From contig CM073323.1 in the NCBI GenBank assembly GCA_037043015.1, positions 8,308,001 through 8,372,000 of the forward strand: 64,000 bases of DNA. Reading direction: 5' to 3'. Positions 24,501 to 34,160 of the stretch are shown here, piece by piece (within the stretch, counting starts at the first letter, position 1; every line of letters starts with the position of its first letter). Under the pieces are notes generated by a model that saw only the letters and a program-made list of their open reading frames with translations, made no database searches and was not told the origin of the DNA. The stretch comes from Bryum argenteum. Taxonomy: Eukaryota > Streptophyta > Bryopsida > Bryales > Bryaceae. Position numbers and translations under genes: made by a program.

Positions 24501-25552
24501 GTTTTGATTATATGTTTCATGCAATTCTTGACCATATCTGTTTTGTACCACCACAGCTTGCTATAGCTAAAGACCCAGATGCAGCATTTTTTAAGAGGTT
24601 GGAAGGCCTGCAACCTTGTGAAATGTCGGAGTTAAAGGCAGGCACTCATATCTTTGCTGTATATGGTGAGTTCTATTTTCACCCCTGTTAATCTATCATC
24701 CTTCTAACAGGATATACTACTTTTTCTATCAAGTTTCACGCAATCACATCATGGTTCAGTATTTTGAGTATATTACTGTTGCTTTGTAGGTGATAACTTC
24801 TTCAAGAGTGCCAGTTATACGATCGAGGCGATCTGTGCCGAGACATATTTGGAGACAGCTGTGAAGTTGAAGGAAATTGAAGCTCAAATTCTTGCAAAGC
24901 GCAACGAGTTAAGACAGTTCGAGACAGAATATCGAGAGGTGAGTTTTTCGATATTCGGAAGCACAGTGTGGGGGAATAGGATTTTTTCCATCATCGTGTC
25001 AATCAATGTCCTCTATTTTAGCAATTTCTCTGGTTGCTAGCAAGTACAAAGATACCTTAACTGAGCATATCAATATGCAGGTGATGACTCGCTTCCAAGC
25101 TGTTACAAACAAGTATCAACAAGAAAAGCAAGCGGTATGTGAAGTCTTAATCCTTTGTTTCCTGGAATGACATAGACTATGATACTCGTCTCATTCTGTC
25201 TTGAGCATCTGGTACACTTGCAACTACTTGTCATTTTATCTATGCTAAAGTTTGTGGACGATGAGGTTTGGAGTTTGAAGTTTTCGTTTCTCTGTCATTT
25301 CAGGTGGACGAATTGCTGAAATCACGTGAAAAGATTCACGAATCCTTTACGTCTGTTCCTGCTCCTAAGAAACCAGCAACAAGCAGCACCAGCAGTAACA
25401 ATGGTAAGGGAGTTGGGGAGGACTCCACTGTGAGCGCAGACGAGAGTGAGTCTCCTACTACAGAGGAGTCGAGTGCTGATAAAGCCAACAAGTCAAAGAA
25501 CAAGTGGTTCAATCTGAACTTCAAAACAAGTATCGGGTCAGCTGGTAAATGA
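21599..25552 (+). CDS. ARL1: ARG1-like DnaJ chaperone (ARL1 / DnaJ16 type), 11 exons
   Basis: Exons 21599-21741, 22296-22419, 22609-22691, 22792-22903, 23089-23193, 23402-23452, 23708-23797, 24557-24665, 24790-24938, 25081-25134 and 25304-25552 sum to 1269 bases, 422 residues. The J domain covers about residues 22-87 with the HPD motif at 50-52, needed to stimulate Hsp70 ATPase. Next come the ARG1-family blocks [45 protein letters not shown] and a C-terminal coiled coil (about 300-360). The tail is Ser/Thr/Glu-rich and ends [11 protein letters not shown], as in Arabidopsis ARL1 (DnaJ16). ARG1 family members are peripheral endomembrane/cytoskeleton proteins acting in root and hypocotyl gravitropism. 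No zinc-finger domain is present, as expected for this class. The 22 extra N-terminal residues are unconserved. Confidence 0.92.
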
Positions 25553-26835
25553 TGATGGGCTTTTCCAAAGTCTTTTCATAGCAAGCAACCTTGGATCTGA
25601 TTCTCTTGCGAGAAAGATCACAGGGCAATTCCGTGTGGTAATAGTTATAATATTCTACTGCTTCTTGTGTCCTCAAGATTTAAAAAGGTTGGATACGATA
25701 TTGGAGGAGTTAGTTTCATCACAAGCACTTTACTTACTCCAACATCTTAGTTGGGAATGCCAGTGGCCTGATCATACTTGGCCTGAATTGTCAGTTGGCA
25801 AGTCGCAGCCAATTAGTGTCTGCTAATTTGATTTGCATTGTTGGTCCCTAGGGGTCAATTTGTTGTCATTGTCGGCTTTGTTTGAAAGCCTTGTAACTAG
25901 TTCCGTTAGATCTTCAAACAAAGGATAGGTCAATTCAAACATGTATCACTGTTGCTCAATCAGTAATTCTGATGCTGCTCTTAGTCTCGTTCATTCATTT
26001 TTAGTTCCTTTTAGATATTTGCCATTTCTCTCATTTCTGGAGTTGGTGCTCATCATGTCTGGTTCCTGTAATAGGGCATCTGAAGTTACTGACAAATAAC
26101 GAAATGGTTCTCTGCAACAGTTTTCTGAAGACCATGTAATGAAGCCAATGGAAAGAAAATGACTTTACGTAACTTACGTTCACTCAAAGAGAAAGTTACA
26201 TGGTAATAAATTGGCAAACTCAAGACTTCGAAATTTGAGGAAAAGTACGAAGAACGAATTTCTCTCATGTGGTTTTTTTCTGTTATAGAACTTTGGTCTG
26301 TCTTAGGTTTGTGTTGTTCATGTGGGAGGTGCAATTATCCACACAAGACTACTGTTAATACAAGCTGCAGGTTGGTGGGTTATCTTTTGTATGTGTAAAT
26401 GTTTCTAATTAGTGTATGTGAACATGAAGTGTATCTTGGAATTGTTTTGAAGTAGAGATGTACCAATTACAATTTGAGCTTAGTGTTGTATGCTTTTTGG
26501 ACATTGTAAATATACCTTCTTGCTTGTATTTGTCCTTAGAATTTTTGCAATTATGAAAGGTGTAAAATAATGATATTGGAATCATTTTTTTTGGAAGTGT
26601 TAATTTGTGTTGAATGAACTATATCATCTTGTTTGTTTGAAATATTTATATCTAGCACTTAGGAATTACGATACACATAAGTTTGCCATTCATAGTAAGA
26701 GATTTAGAAGATCTCCATGATACTGTTACTTTGAGTTAAATTTATGTTTTGAGTTAGTCAGACCATGAACTTTGTAGAAGTATATTCAGTTTAAGTAGCT
26801 ATCTATCTAATGATCTCTATGATGTGTAGTAGATC
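25553..26835. other. 3' UTR and intergenic DNA
   Basis: Likely long 3' UTR to about 26.0 kb, then AT-rich DNA without recognisable genes or repeats. Confidence 0.5.
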
Positions 26836-27056
26836 TTGGGGGGTTGCAACTTTTTCTCTATCTAAATGTTGCTCAAGTGAAGCAACATCTTGGTATTTGC
26901 TCAAGAAACATGTTTTCAGCATATAGAGCAATGCTCTCATAGTTTTGGAGTTAAACGTTGCTAAATCAAGTACCAAACTGTTGGCTTACTTGTGCAACGT
27001 TTATATAAAACATTGCAAGAAAACATTACAAAACCGTCCTTTATAGTAGGCGTGAC
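26836..27056. mobile_element. Degenerate CACTA subterminal region
   Basis: Shares the TGTTGCTCAAGTGAAGCAAC / AAACGTTGCTAAA motif cluster with 230-508 and ends in TATAGTAGGCGTG, a decayed version of the CACTA terminus. A possible opposite-facing terminus, CACTACTAGAATTCGTG, begins at 27197. No pair with target duplication could be established. Confidence 0.4.
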
Positions 27057-27499
27057 AATTGCGATGAAGAGCGTAAGACAATAACAGACAACCATATGAT
27101 TAGACTCGGTTGCAAATGTAGAGGATCAATGAGCAGGTTGCATAGGAAGAGCACACCTTAATGGTTTAACCCCTTATTATATGAGATAATGACTACCACT
27201 ACTAGAATTCGTGTTTATTTGGAGCAAGAACCATTCACTACAATCGGCAACTACAAATGCAATACACTCAAACATGACAAAAAGTACAAGTTTACAAGTT
27301 TACAAGTGCAACGCATTAAAATAAACTAAAGACTTTACAAGAAAAAATAAAGATGGGAATGTCAAAGAAATAATTGTTTTCAATCCCATTTGACCTTTAA
27401 TGGCTAGAAATGATTATTGAGATTTACCATGAACCACAAATATAGATAAGGCAAAGGAAAATATATTCTCGAACCTATCTAAGCTTTCAACGGGCGAGA

Positions 27500-27855
27500 A
27501 TGGTTTCAACACTACTAACATTCTATAGTACGTATGCTATTAACCAAATAGCTCCACTAAGCAGCTACTTCACCGTTGGACTTTTGCAATCCTGATTGTT
27601 AGAGGCTAGGCCCTACAATCATGACTATCTTTATATCGATCACTGGATTATTTACATTTCCCATTACAGGAGACAGTGTCCTAATTCACTCTCACTTCCC
27701 TTGCTTCACCTTTGTGCTATCGAAGCCGAAGCGGATCCTCTTCTACTTTACCTTGGAAATCTCTTGTCGAAGAGGATGTGATGTGCTCTCACCGGCAACT
27801 GAAGCCCAATTTTCCCGTCCAGCTCAGTATACCGTTTCCTTTTCCTTCTAGATTC
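27500..27855 (+). repeat. Partial copy of the Dof-unit 3' repeat block (left of the TTAA insertion)
   Basis: Matches 33480-33835 closely (shared ATTCTATAGTACGTATGCTA, GAGGCTAGGCCCTACAATC and GAAGAGGATGTGATGTGCTC). The block resumes at 28837 after the inserted element, so 27500-27855 plus 28837-29180 form one interrupted copy. Confidence 0.75.
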
Positions 27856-28836
27856 TTAACCCCTAAACGTCCCTAGTGTCGAAAAACGACATTTTGGATG
27901 AAGGGCAGAAACTTTGAAGAGCCATAACTTCTTCATCCCGACTCCGTTTTTGACGAAATCACTTGGGTTGGGTCCCAAATAAAGTCTAGTTTGTGTGGTA
28001 CAAATTGCAGACCCATAAAATAAAGTATGAATTAATGGCATGCATTTTAGTGACAGCAGCTTTTGGTTTTGAGATTTCAAACATTGGGCATGTTTCACCA
28101 TTGCAAGCCAATTATGTGAAATCTAAAATATTTTTTCATGAATTTTTTTTACATAAGTATGATCTTTAGATGTATTCTAACAACTTTCTAGTTGCAAGTT
28201 TTTCGATCCAAATAACTTTGCTAGTGGATTTGCAATGATGTTTCTACAATGAAAAAAGTGAAAAAATGGATGATTTTTGAGGAGCTAGATCTCCTTCATC
28301 CACCGTTAGATTTCGACTTTATTCTTTGGGATAGATTCCAATCATAGTCTATTTTAAGTGGTAGAAACCTTAACCTAATTGAAGATGTATTGAAAATAGG
28401 GCATGGATTTGAGTGCAAAGGGTCTAGTTTTGGACTATTTTTCCTTTGTAAATTTTGAGGCAGTTTTCACCATTGGAAGGCTACTATTTGAGCCAAGATA
28501 TTTTTTTGATGAATTTTTTTGGTACAAAAGTGTTTTTGAGATGAAGATGAACAACTTTCTAGTTGGTGATTTTTTGATTGCAAATTTCATGTTGGTAGTA
28601 TTTTCACTTCAAAGTGGAAATGATGGTATTTTGTAGCCTGTTTTGCGCACTAATATGTTATGATCTCGCAATCTATGAGGTCCCATGAGTCAAGTTTTGG
28701 CCCACATGATCTACTACAAGTCTATTACAAGTTTGTACGGTTAAGATCTGAATAGCTTATCTTTATTTTCATCTATATCACTTTTTTTGAAAATGAGTTT
28801 TTGGCTAAAAATACCCCAAGGACGTTTAGGGGTTAA
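27856..28836. mobile_element. TTAA-flanked piggyBac-like non-autonomous element PB-A (981 bp)
   Basis: Begins TTAACCCCTAAACGTCC and ends with the exact reverse complement, GGACGTTTAGGGGTTAA: 13-bp perfect terminal inverted repeats starting CCC, inside duplicated TTAA. The related repeat copy at 33.83 kb is the unfilled site (TCTAGATTC-GTAATGTTAC), and a second at 57.84 kb reads, on the minus strand, TCTAGATTC-TGAATGTTAC. Thus the filled copy arose by insertion into a single TTAA between GATTC and TGTT. There is no transposase; the interior is AT-rich and non-coding. TTAA specificity and CCC..GGG ends are the hallmarks of the piggyBac superfamily. Confidence 0.8.
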
Positions 28837-29199
28837 TGTTGCTTGCAATTACACGGCTCTCCACACAACAAAGAGCGTTCTGTTGATAATCTAAGTTGTC
28901 GGGACAGGATTTGTAGGCCGCTTGGCACAAATAGGATATAATCGTGAGTGAGGGGGATCTCAAGCAAGCAGATCTTACTATTCAAACGTTCAGGGTAAAT
29001 GTCCCAAACGTCTGGACACAAACATATGTAGAGAAGAAAATATGTGGATGATTAAGATACTAAGCAAACTATCCTCACTAACCAGCGATCTCAAGAATAT
29101 TCCTTTATTGCATTTCAAGTCGAGTAAGGAAGAGGTCGAGTCAGTGTGGTTGCGACGGACTTGCCTCATCATATAGAAACCCACCCTGCCCCTGTAGAC
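28837..29199 (+). repeat. Continuation of the interrupted 3' repeat block
   Basis: Contains the CACGGCTCTCCACACAACAA and ACAAAGAGCGTTCTG blocks and matches 33.83-34.15 kb. No gene. Confidence 0.7.
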
Positions 29200-29881
29200 C
29201 CCCCCTTGCCGAAAATTAATCCGCCCTAGGCCTGCTGCAGAGGATACACGCCCTACTCACAAGCAATTAGCCCTAGGCCAAAGGATACCCGCCCGGACAC
29301 CACCTACACCCGCCCTACCCCTCAGTACCCAACCAGACGCCACGGTTTACTGACAAGTCATATTGTACATGTTTTTATTGCAAAATGTTTTATCTACAAA
29401 GAATTACATGCCCCCTGTAATCAAGGGGGGCTGGCCTGCCCGCCTGCCTGCTAGGTACAACTTGTCCTCTCTCTATGCGCGCCCCACCATCTCAACACGC
29501 CCGACGTGACAACCATGCCCCAACGCTCGCGCTACATCGATCCGAACGCTCGCACCCCACCCTTTTACGGCCTAAGAGCAACCGCGCCCTCGCACAGCGC
29601 TCCGGCATCCGCGGCCCTATGCCACGGTGGATGGACATGTCAAAGTCCAATGAGGTGTTATACTGTAAAATGTTTTACTTTCCAAAAAATTACACGACGT
29701 TTACAATCGAGTGGTCCGTTGTGTGCAAGCCGTTTGGCCCCCATGTCTGTAAAACCCGTTCATTTTGTCTGCCCGATAACCCTTGCTTGTCCGGTGCACA
29801 TGACAACCTTGGTGCCCTTTACCACTCAGTGAATCACAAATTCATAATTAAGTCGTTATTGAGTTCTTCTTTTGACAACTC
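29200..29881. other. GC-rich low-complexity start of the duplicated Dof unit
   Basis: Pyrimidine/GC-rich DNA with CCGCCC and CACCC runs. Part of it (29260-29400) matches the reverse complement of 60310-60450 next to Dof copy D, so it marks the far edge of the ancestral unit. A second, diverged copy of the ACTGTAAAATGTTTTACTTT-like block at about 29670 implies a local tandem duplication of about 290 bp. ORFs here look compositional. Confidence 0.45.
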
Positions 29882-29915
29882 TTAACCCCTAAAGCTTCAA
29901 GACGACCATTTTGAG
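29882..29915. mobile_element. Solo terminus of the TTAA-CCCCTAAA family
   Basis: TTAACCCCTAAAGCTTC matches the terminal sequence of PB-A and PB-C but no partner end facing it was found. Possibly the remnant of a deleted element. Confidence 0.4.
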
Positions 29916-30078
29916 TTAATATGACTTTGGTACCCATCTGATTTGATTTCTGAAGTTTATTGGAAGGACTTGAAACTTTTTGCATTGCAGAGCTTTTCTT
30001 TTTTAAAAAAAATTCATTCGTACATAACTTTTCAAATTTTCTCATACTTAGTTTTTATGCAGGACAAACTATTTTGGT

Positions 30079-30664
30079 TTAACCCCTAAAGATCCAGGAC
30101 CTCCACATCGGCGTTTTGCTATTTTGGGCAGCCTAGATGAATAGGTTAACAGTAATATTTTTGCCTAAATTTTTTAATTGGTACTCCATATTCTGCAAAG
30201 TGTATGTTGTAAAATTTGCAAAGCCAAATTCCAATTTTTGAGTCTTTTACGGCAATTCTTGGTTGGCGAGTCGAACTGGGGCAGTTTAAATTTAGTATTC
30301 TTTTGAGATTTTTTTTTTCGAAATATGTTCATGACCAAATCACTACTTAAGTTCCAAAGGGCCCCAAGTCACAAAAAGTACCAATTTTACAAGGGCAGTC
30401 TCCAAAAGTGTGAAAAATAATCTCAACAATGCCCAAAAAAACTTCGTACACAAACTTTGGATGTTATGATCTCTAAAATGGTAAACATCCAACAGTCAAT
30501 TTTTGAATGAGATAATGAAAATTGGCTTAGGTACAAGATCTTACGGTTGGAAATTAAAGAAAGAATTAAAAATCTGTTTCGCGCCCCTTGAAGGCATAGA
30601 GGCAGAGAATTGGAGTTTTGAGGTTTCAAACTCCCAAAAACACCCAAGAATCTTTAGGGGTTAA
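30079..30664. mobile_element. piggyBac-like element PB-C (586 bp)
   Basis: Ends TTAACCCCTAAAGATCC and, on the right, TCTTTAGGGGTTAA, giving about 11-bp inverted repeats inside TTAA. The equivalent place next to Dof copy D (about 60255-60290, reversed) lacks the element and reads TTTTGGTTTTATTATC, close to the predicted unfilled TTTTGG-TTAA-TATC. No coding capacity. Confidence 0.75.
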
Positions 30665-31361
30665 TATCTTCAAGATAAGTGAACCGGTCATGTCATCTGA
30701 GAGGATTAAGCGACGGAATATTCTATCCAGGAGCATGGATACGCCGGACACTAAATTCAATCCAACTGAAGTTGTCCCTTGGACTTTCCAGAACTGGTGG
30801 GGGCTAATAAAAAGATGCCCCTTATATATTGTGCATTAGCCTTTAAAATTTCATGGAGAGGACCATAGGACAGAATGGGGGCGTAGATCCCAAATTTAAA
30901 AATAAAATAAGAAACCCAAGGGTCAAAATGAAAAAATGAAAAAAATAAGAAATTGGAGCCCATCCATAGAGAACCAGGGATTGCTTGTAAATCAGTGCTA
31001 CGAACATTTCTCGGAGGCAAGGGAGAGGGAGGGGTAAGGAGACCCTAATTTTTTAATACCAAGGAGTAGGTTTATAGAATATTTTTGGACCGCAAGCCTC
31101 ATTTTTGAATTCTAAATTATCAAAAACGGTCGCGGGATCCAAATTGAAAATTCCTGGGATTCTCAAGAAAAAATTCCATGGGCTGATGGGGCTCCGCTGG
31201 TATCATTTTTCCCGCCCGGACTGAATGTTGTGAAAGGCGCGGAAACCCTAAAAGGGAGTGGCAGCTCCGTACCCTTCTATCAGTCTGTTGCTTTCGACCT
31301 GTCGGTAGCATTTTCCCGCGCTTGGAACTGGGAGTGTGGGTTCGGCACCAATCCTTTAATG

Positions 31362-31501
31362 ACACGTGTACAGACTAAGACCCCTGCATTTGACCACCCG
31401 GTCATTTCCATGGACTATAAATTGACTTCAGAATGAGCGTTCCCGCTGTGGCCGGAGCTGCAAGTGTGGAGCTGTGTTACTGAGGAGGCTGCGCCAACAT
31501 C
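31362..31501 (+). promoter_or_regulatory. Conserved promoter of Dof-like copy A
   Basis: A TATAAAT box lies at 31416-31422, about 80 bp before the start codon. An ACACGTGT palindrome (G-box-like, CACGTG core) lies at 31362-31369. Both are kept at equivalent positions in copies B and D, while surrounding bases vary. Confidence 0.6.
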
Positions 31502-32308
31502 ATGGCGGTGGAGCGGGAGGATCTCGTGGGCAAGCCGAAGAAGTGCACTCATTGCAAGTATGAAGACGTAAGGATGCACTTCCGCTTCTTCAACAATAAG
31601 AAGCGATCGCAGCCGCGGTACAAGTGCGGGAAATGCACGAAACTTTTCACCCAGGGTGGTACGCACCGGAAGCCGGGGAAGCAGCGAGTGCGACAGGTTG
31701 AAGTGTCCGGACGCAACACCACCAAGTCCAAGCCGTAAGACCCACCAGGTAGACGGTTTGGAGCCCGCCGACGCCAAAGCCCTCGTATTGCCGCTAGTGC
31801 CGATGAAACGAAGTCCAGTGCCATCTCTACCAAAGACGATGAAGGATCGATGTTCCTCCGTGGGATTTCAGGTATGTGGGTCACAGGTGATGTTGGTGCC
31901 AACCCTGACGGCAATCAGGAGTTCTCGTCTGAAGGCAATCAGGAGTTCTCGTCTGAGGGCAATCAGGAGTTCTCCTCTGTGCGTGAAGATCTAGTGTTGT
32001 TATCAGGTGAAGATGGCCCCTTCCTTGAGTCCGCAGTTTCTAGCGATGACGAAGATGGGTTGATGAGCCCGGACAAGAGTCCAGAGAAGTGCGCTCTAGC
32101 TGCTCTAGCCAAAGGTAGAGCCTGGCTTCAGTGTCCGGTTCGTGGAAGGTACGGAAAAGACGTCGAGTCTACCTCGAGCCTTTTCACAGACGAGGAGGCT
32201 TGTCCTCCCAAGAAACTCCAACGAATCCTTTTCAAGCATGAGAAACTCCAACGAATCCATTTCAAGCATGAGGACTTCTCATTTGTAAGGTGGGGTCGAG
32301 TTTTGTAA
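31502..32308 (+). pseudogene. Dof-like zinc-finger gene, copy A (one in-frame stop)
   Basis: Frame opens at 31502 (MAVEREDLVGKPKKC) and runs to 32308 with a single TAA at 31736-31738, so translation should give only 78 residues. The N-terminus holds a Dof-type finger: CTHC, then 23 residues including FFNNKKRSQPRYK, then CGKC and LFTQGGTHR. Canonical Dof fingers are C-x2-C-x21-C-x2-C with a YYNN..SQPR..C core, so this one has a two-residue longer loop. The rest, if read, is a Ser/Arg linker, MWVTGDVGANP, three tandem GNQEFSSE-type repeats (31912-31977), an acidic stretch and two FKHE repeats. A short Dof-finger-only protein could still bind DNA and act as a competitor; that is inference. Confidence 0.65.
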
Positions 32309-34160
32309 GGGTGTGCTTGTTGAAGAGGTTCATTGTTATTATTGGTGTTTTTCTTTGCATTAGCTTGCAATGAGTGACATTCCAAATTGTAGCAATGTCT
32401 CTCTCAGTAAACTCATGGCGTCTTGCATTTTTTGGCAAAAGCAACCACTTCCATAGTTATATGAAATGTTCTTATGACTTAAGTGTAAGTATTCCAAGTG
32501 TGACATCATTTGTTATGTTTATGCAATATTTGAGAGCACATTTGTGGGACGAGTTTATGTGCATTGTTGAAATTTTGATATAATCTTGTCCTCCCTTGTC
32601 TAACATTTACCCCTTGCACAATGAGGAGCTTGGTTATGAATTGCTCTACATTCTATAGTATGCATGCATTAACCAAATAGCAAGCAATCACTTCACCGCT
32701 GGACACTTACAATCCTGATCGCTAGATGCTAGGCCTTATAATCTTGATTATCTTTATCATTGGATTACATTTCCAATGAAAGGGGACAATGTCCTAATTC
32801 ACTTTGTCTTCCCTTTCTGCTTCACCTTGTGCTATCGAAGCCGATGCGGATCCTCTTCTACCTTAGCTTGGAAATGTCATGTCCAAGAGGATGTGATGTG
32901 CTCTCATCGGCAAGCCCTATTTGCCGGGCTCTCATTGGCAAGCCCTATTTGCCCGTTTCTGTAAAAGCTCACTCTGCCGCTTTCTTTTCTTTCTAGATCG
33001 TGAGTGTTACTTTTGCTTGCAACTACACGGCTCTGCACACAACAAAGAGCGTTCTGGTTGATAATCTAATTTGTCGGGACGGGATTTGTAGGCCGCTTCG
33101 CACAAATAGGATAATCGTGAGTGAGAGGGGGCGTGAAGGGAGCAGATCTTACTTGTCGCTTTTAGATATCAAGGTATCACATGTTATTACCAATATCGTT
33201 CTTTGGTGTCTAGACATTCATAATTGTAGCAATGTTTCTCTTAGTAGATTCATGGTGTTCTGCAAGTTTTTTGGCACAAGCAACCACATCCGTAGTTACA
33301 TGAAATATTCTTATGGCTTAAGTATAAGTATTCCAAGTGTGACATCATTTGTTATGTTTATGCAATGTTTGAGAGCAGATTTGTGTAACGATTGTGTGTG
33401 TATTGTTGAATTTTTGATATAGTCTTGAATGTCCTCTCTTAAGTCTAACGTTTATCCCTTGCACAATGAGGTGCTCGCCGCCTCGCCCATGAATTGTACA
33501 TTCTATAGTACGTATGCTATTAACCAAATAGCTCCACTAAGCATCCACTTCACCGTTGGACAATTGCAATCCCGATCGTTAGAGGCTAGGCCCTACAATC
33601 TTGATTATCTTGATCTTGATCAGTGGATTATTTACATTTCCCATGACAGGGGACAGTGTCCTAATTCACTCTCATTTCCCTTGCTTCACCTTTGTGCTAC
33701 CTAAGCCGATGCGGATCCTCTTCTACTTTACCATGGAAATCTCTTGTCGAAGAGGATGTGATGTGCTCTCACCGGCAAGCTCAATTTTCCCGTTCAGCTC
33801 AGTCTACCATTTCCTTTTCCTTCTAGATTCGTAATGTTACTTCTGCTTGTAATTACACGGCTCTCCACACAACAAAGAGCGTTTTGTTGATAATCTAAGT
33901 TGTCGGGACAGGATTTGTAGGCCGCTTCGCAAAAATATTAGGATATAATCGTGAGTGAGGGGAGAAGTGAAGCAAGCAGATCTTACGATTCAAACGTTCA
34001 GGGTAAATGTCCCAAGCTCCTGGACACAGACATATGTAGAGAAGAAAACATGTAGATGATTAAGATACTAGCAAACTATCGTCACTGAGCAGCGATTTCA
34101 AGAGTATTCATACGAAGCATTTCAAGTCGAGTAAGAAAGAGGTCACTCGAGTCAGTGTGG
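32309..34160 (+). repeat. 3' repeat blocks of copy A (tandem, diverged, 600-850 bp each)
   Basis: Two diverged copies of one block follow each other. Each contains an AGTATTCCAAGTGTGACATC core inside a conserved open stretch ending VEILI or VEFLI (32374-32583 and 33000-33422). Each then has a CATTCTATAGTAYGYATG start, a GATGCGGATCCTCTTCTACY segment and an ACAACAAAGAGCGTTCTG-like end. The same blocks recur at 27.5, 36.9-38.0, 39.7-40.7 (reversed) and 57.8-58.5 kb (reversed). Whether the conserved open stretch is translated cannot be said. Confidence 0.7.

Larger units (their letters stand above)
30060..33455 (+). repeat. Left arm of a large inverted repeat (Dof copy A arm)
   Basis: About 3.4 kb whose reverse complement recurs at 39279-42990 with few differences by eye. 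The arm includes element PB-C, the Dof-like gene and its 3' repeat blocks. The arms are separated by about 5.8 kb. High similarity, a shared nonsense codon and a shared PB-C insertion all indicate a recent inverted duplication. Confidence 0.85.

Noticed and set aside
21599-25552. Gene as a generic type I DnaJ or as ARG1 itself
   Set aside because: No zinc-finger or Gly/Phe region, and the C-terminal KWFNLNF end and block spacing match ARL1/DnaJ16 more closely than ARG1.
29475-29885. 136- and 108-codon ORFs in the GC-rich edge of the Dof unit
   Set aside because: Compositional: low-complexity C-rich DNA, not conserved in copy D.
31736-31738. Programmed stop readthrough or RNA editing of the TAA in Dof copies A and B
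   Set aside because: No supporting signal visible, and organelle-type editing does not act on nuclear genes; left as a nonsense codon.
31415-31914. Long antisense ORFs over the Dof gene (also in copies B and D)
   Set aside because: They mirror the GC-rich sense frame and show no domain; the sense frame has the Cys pattern.
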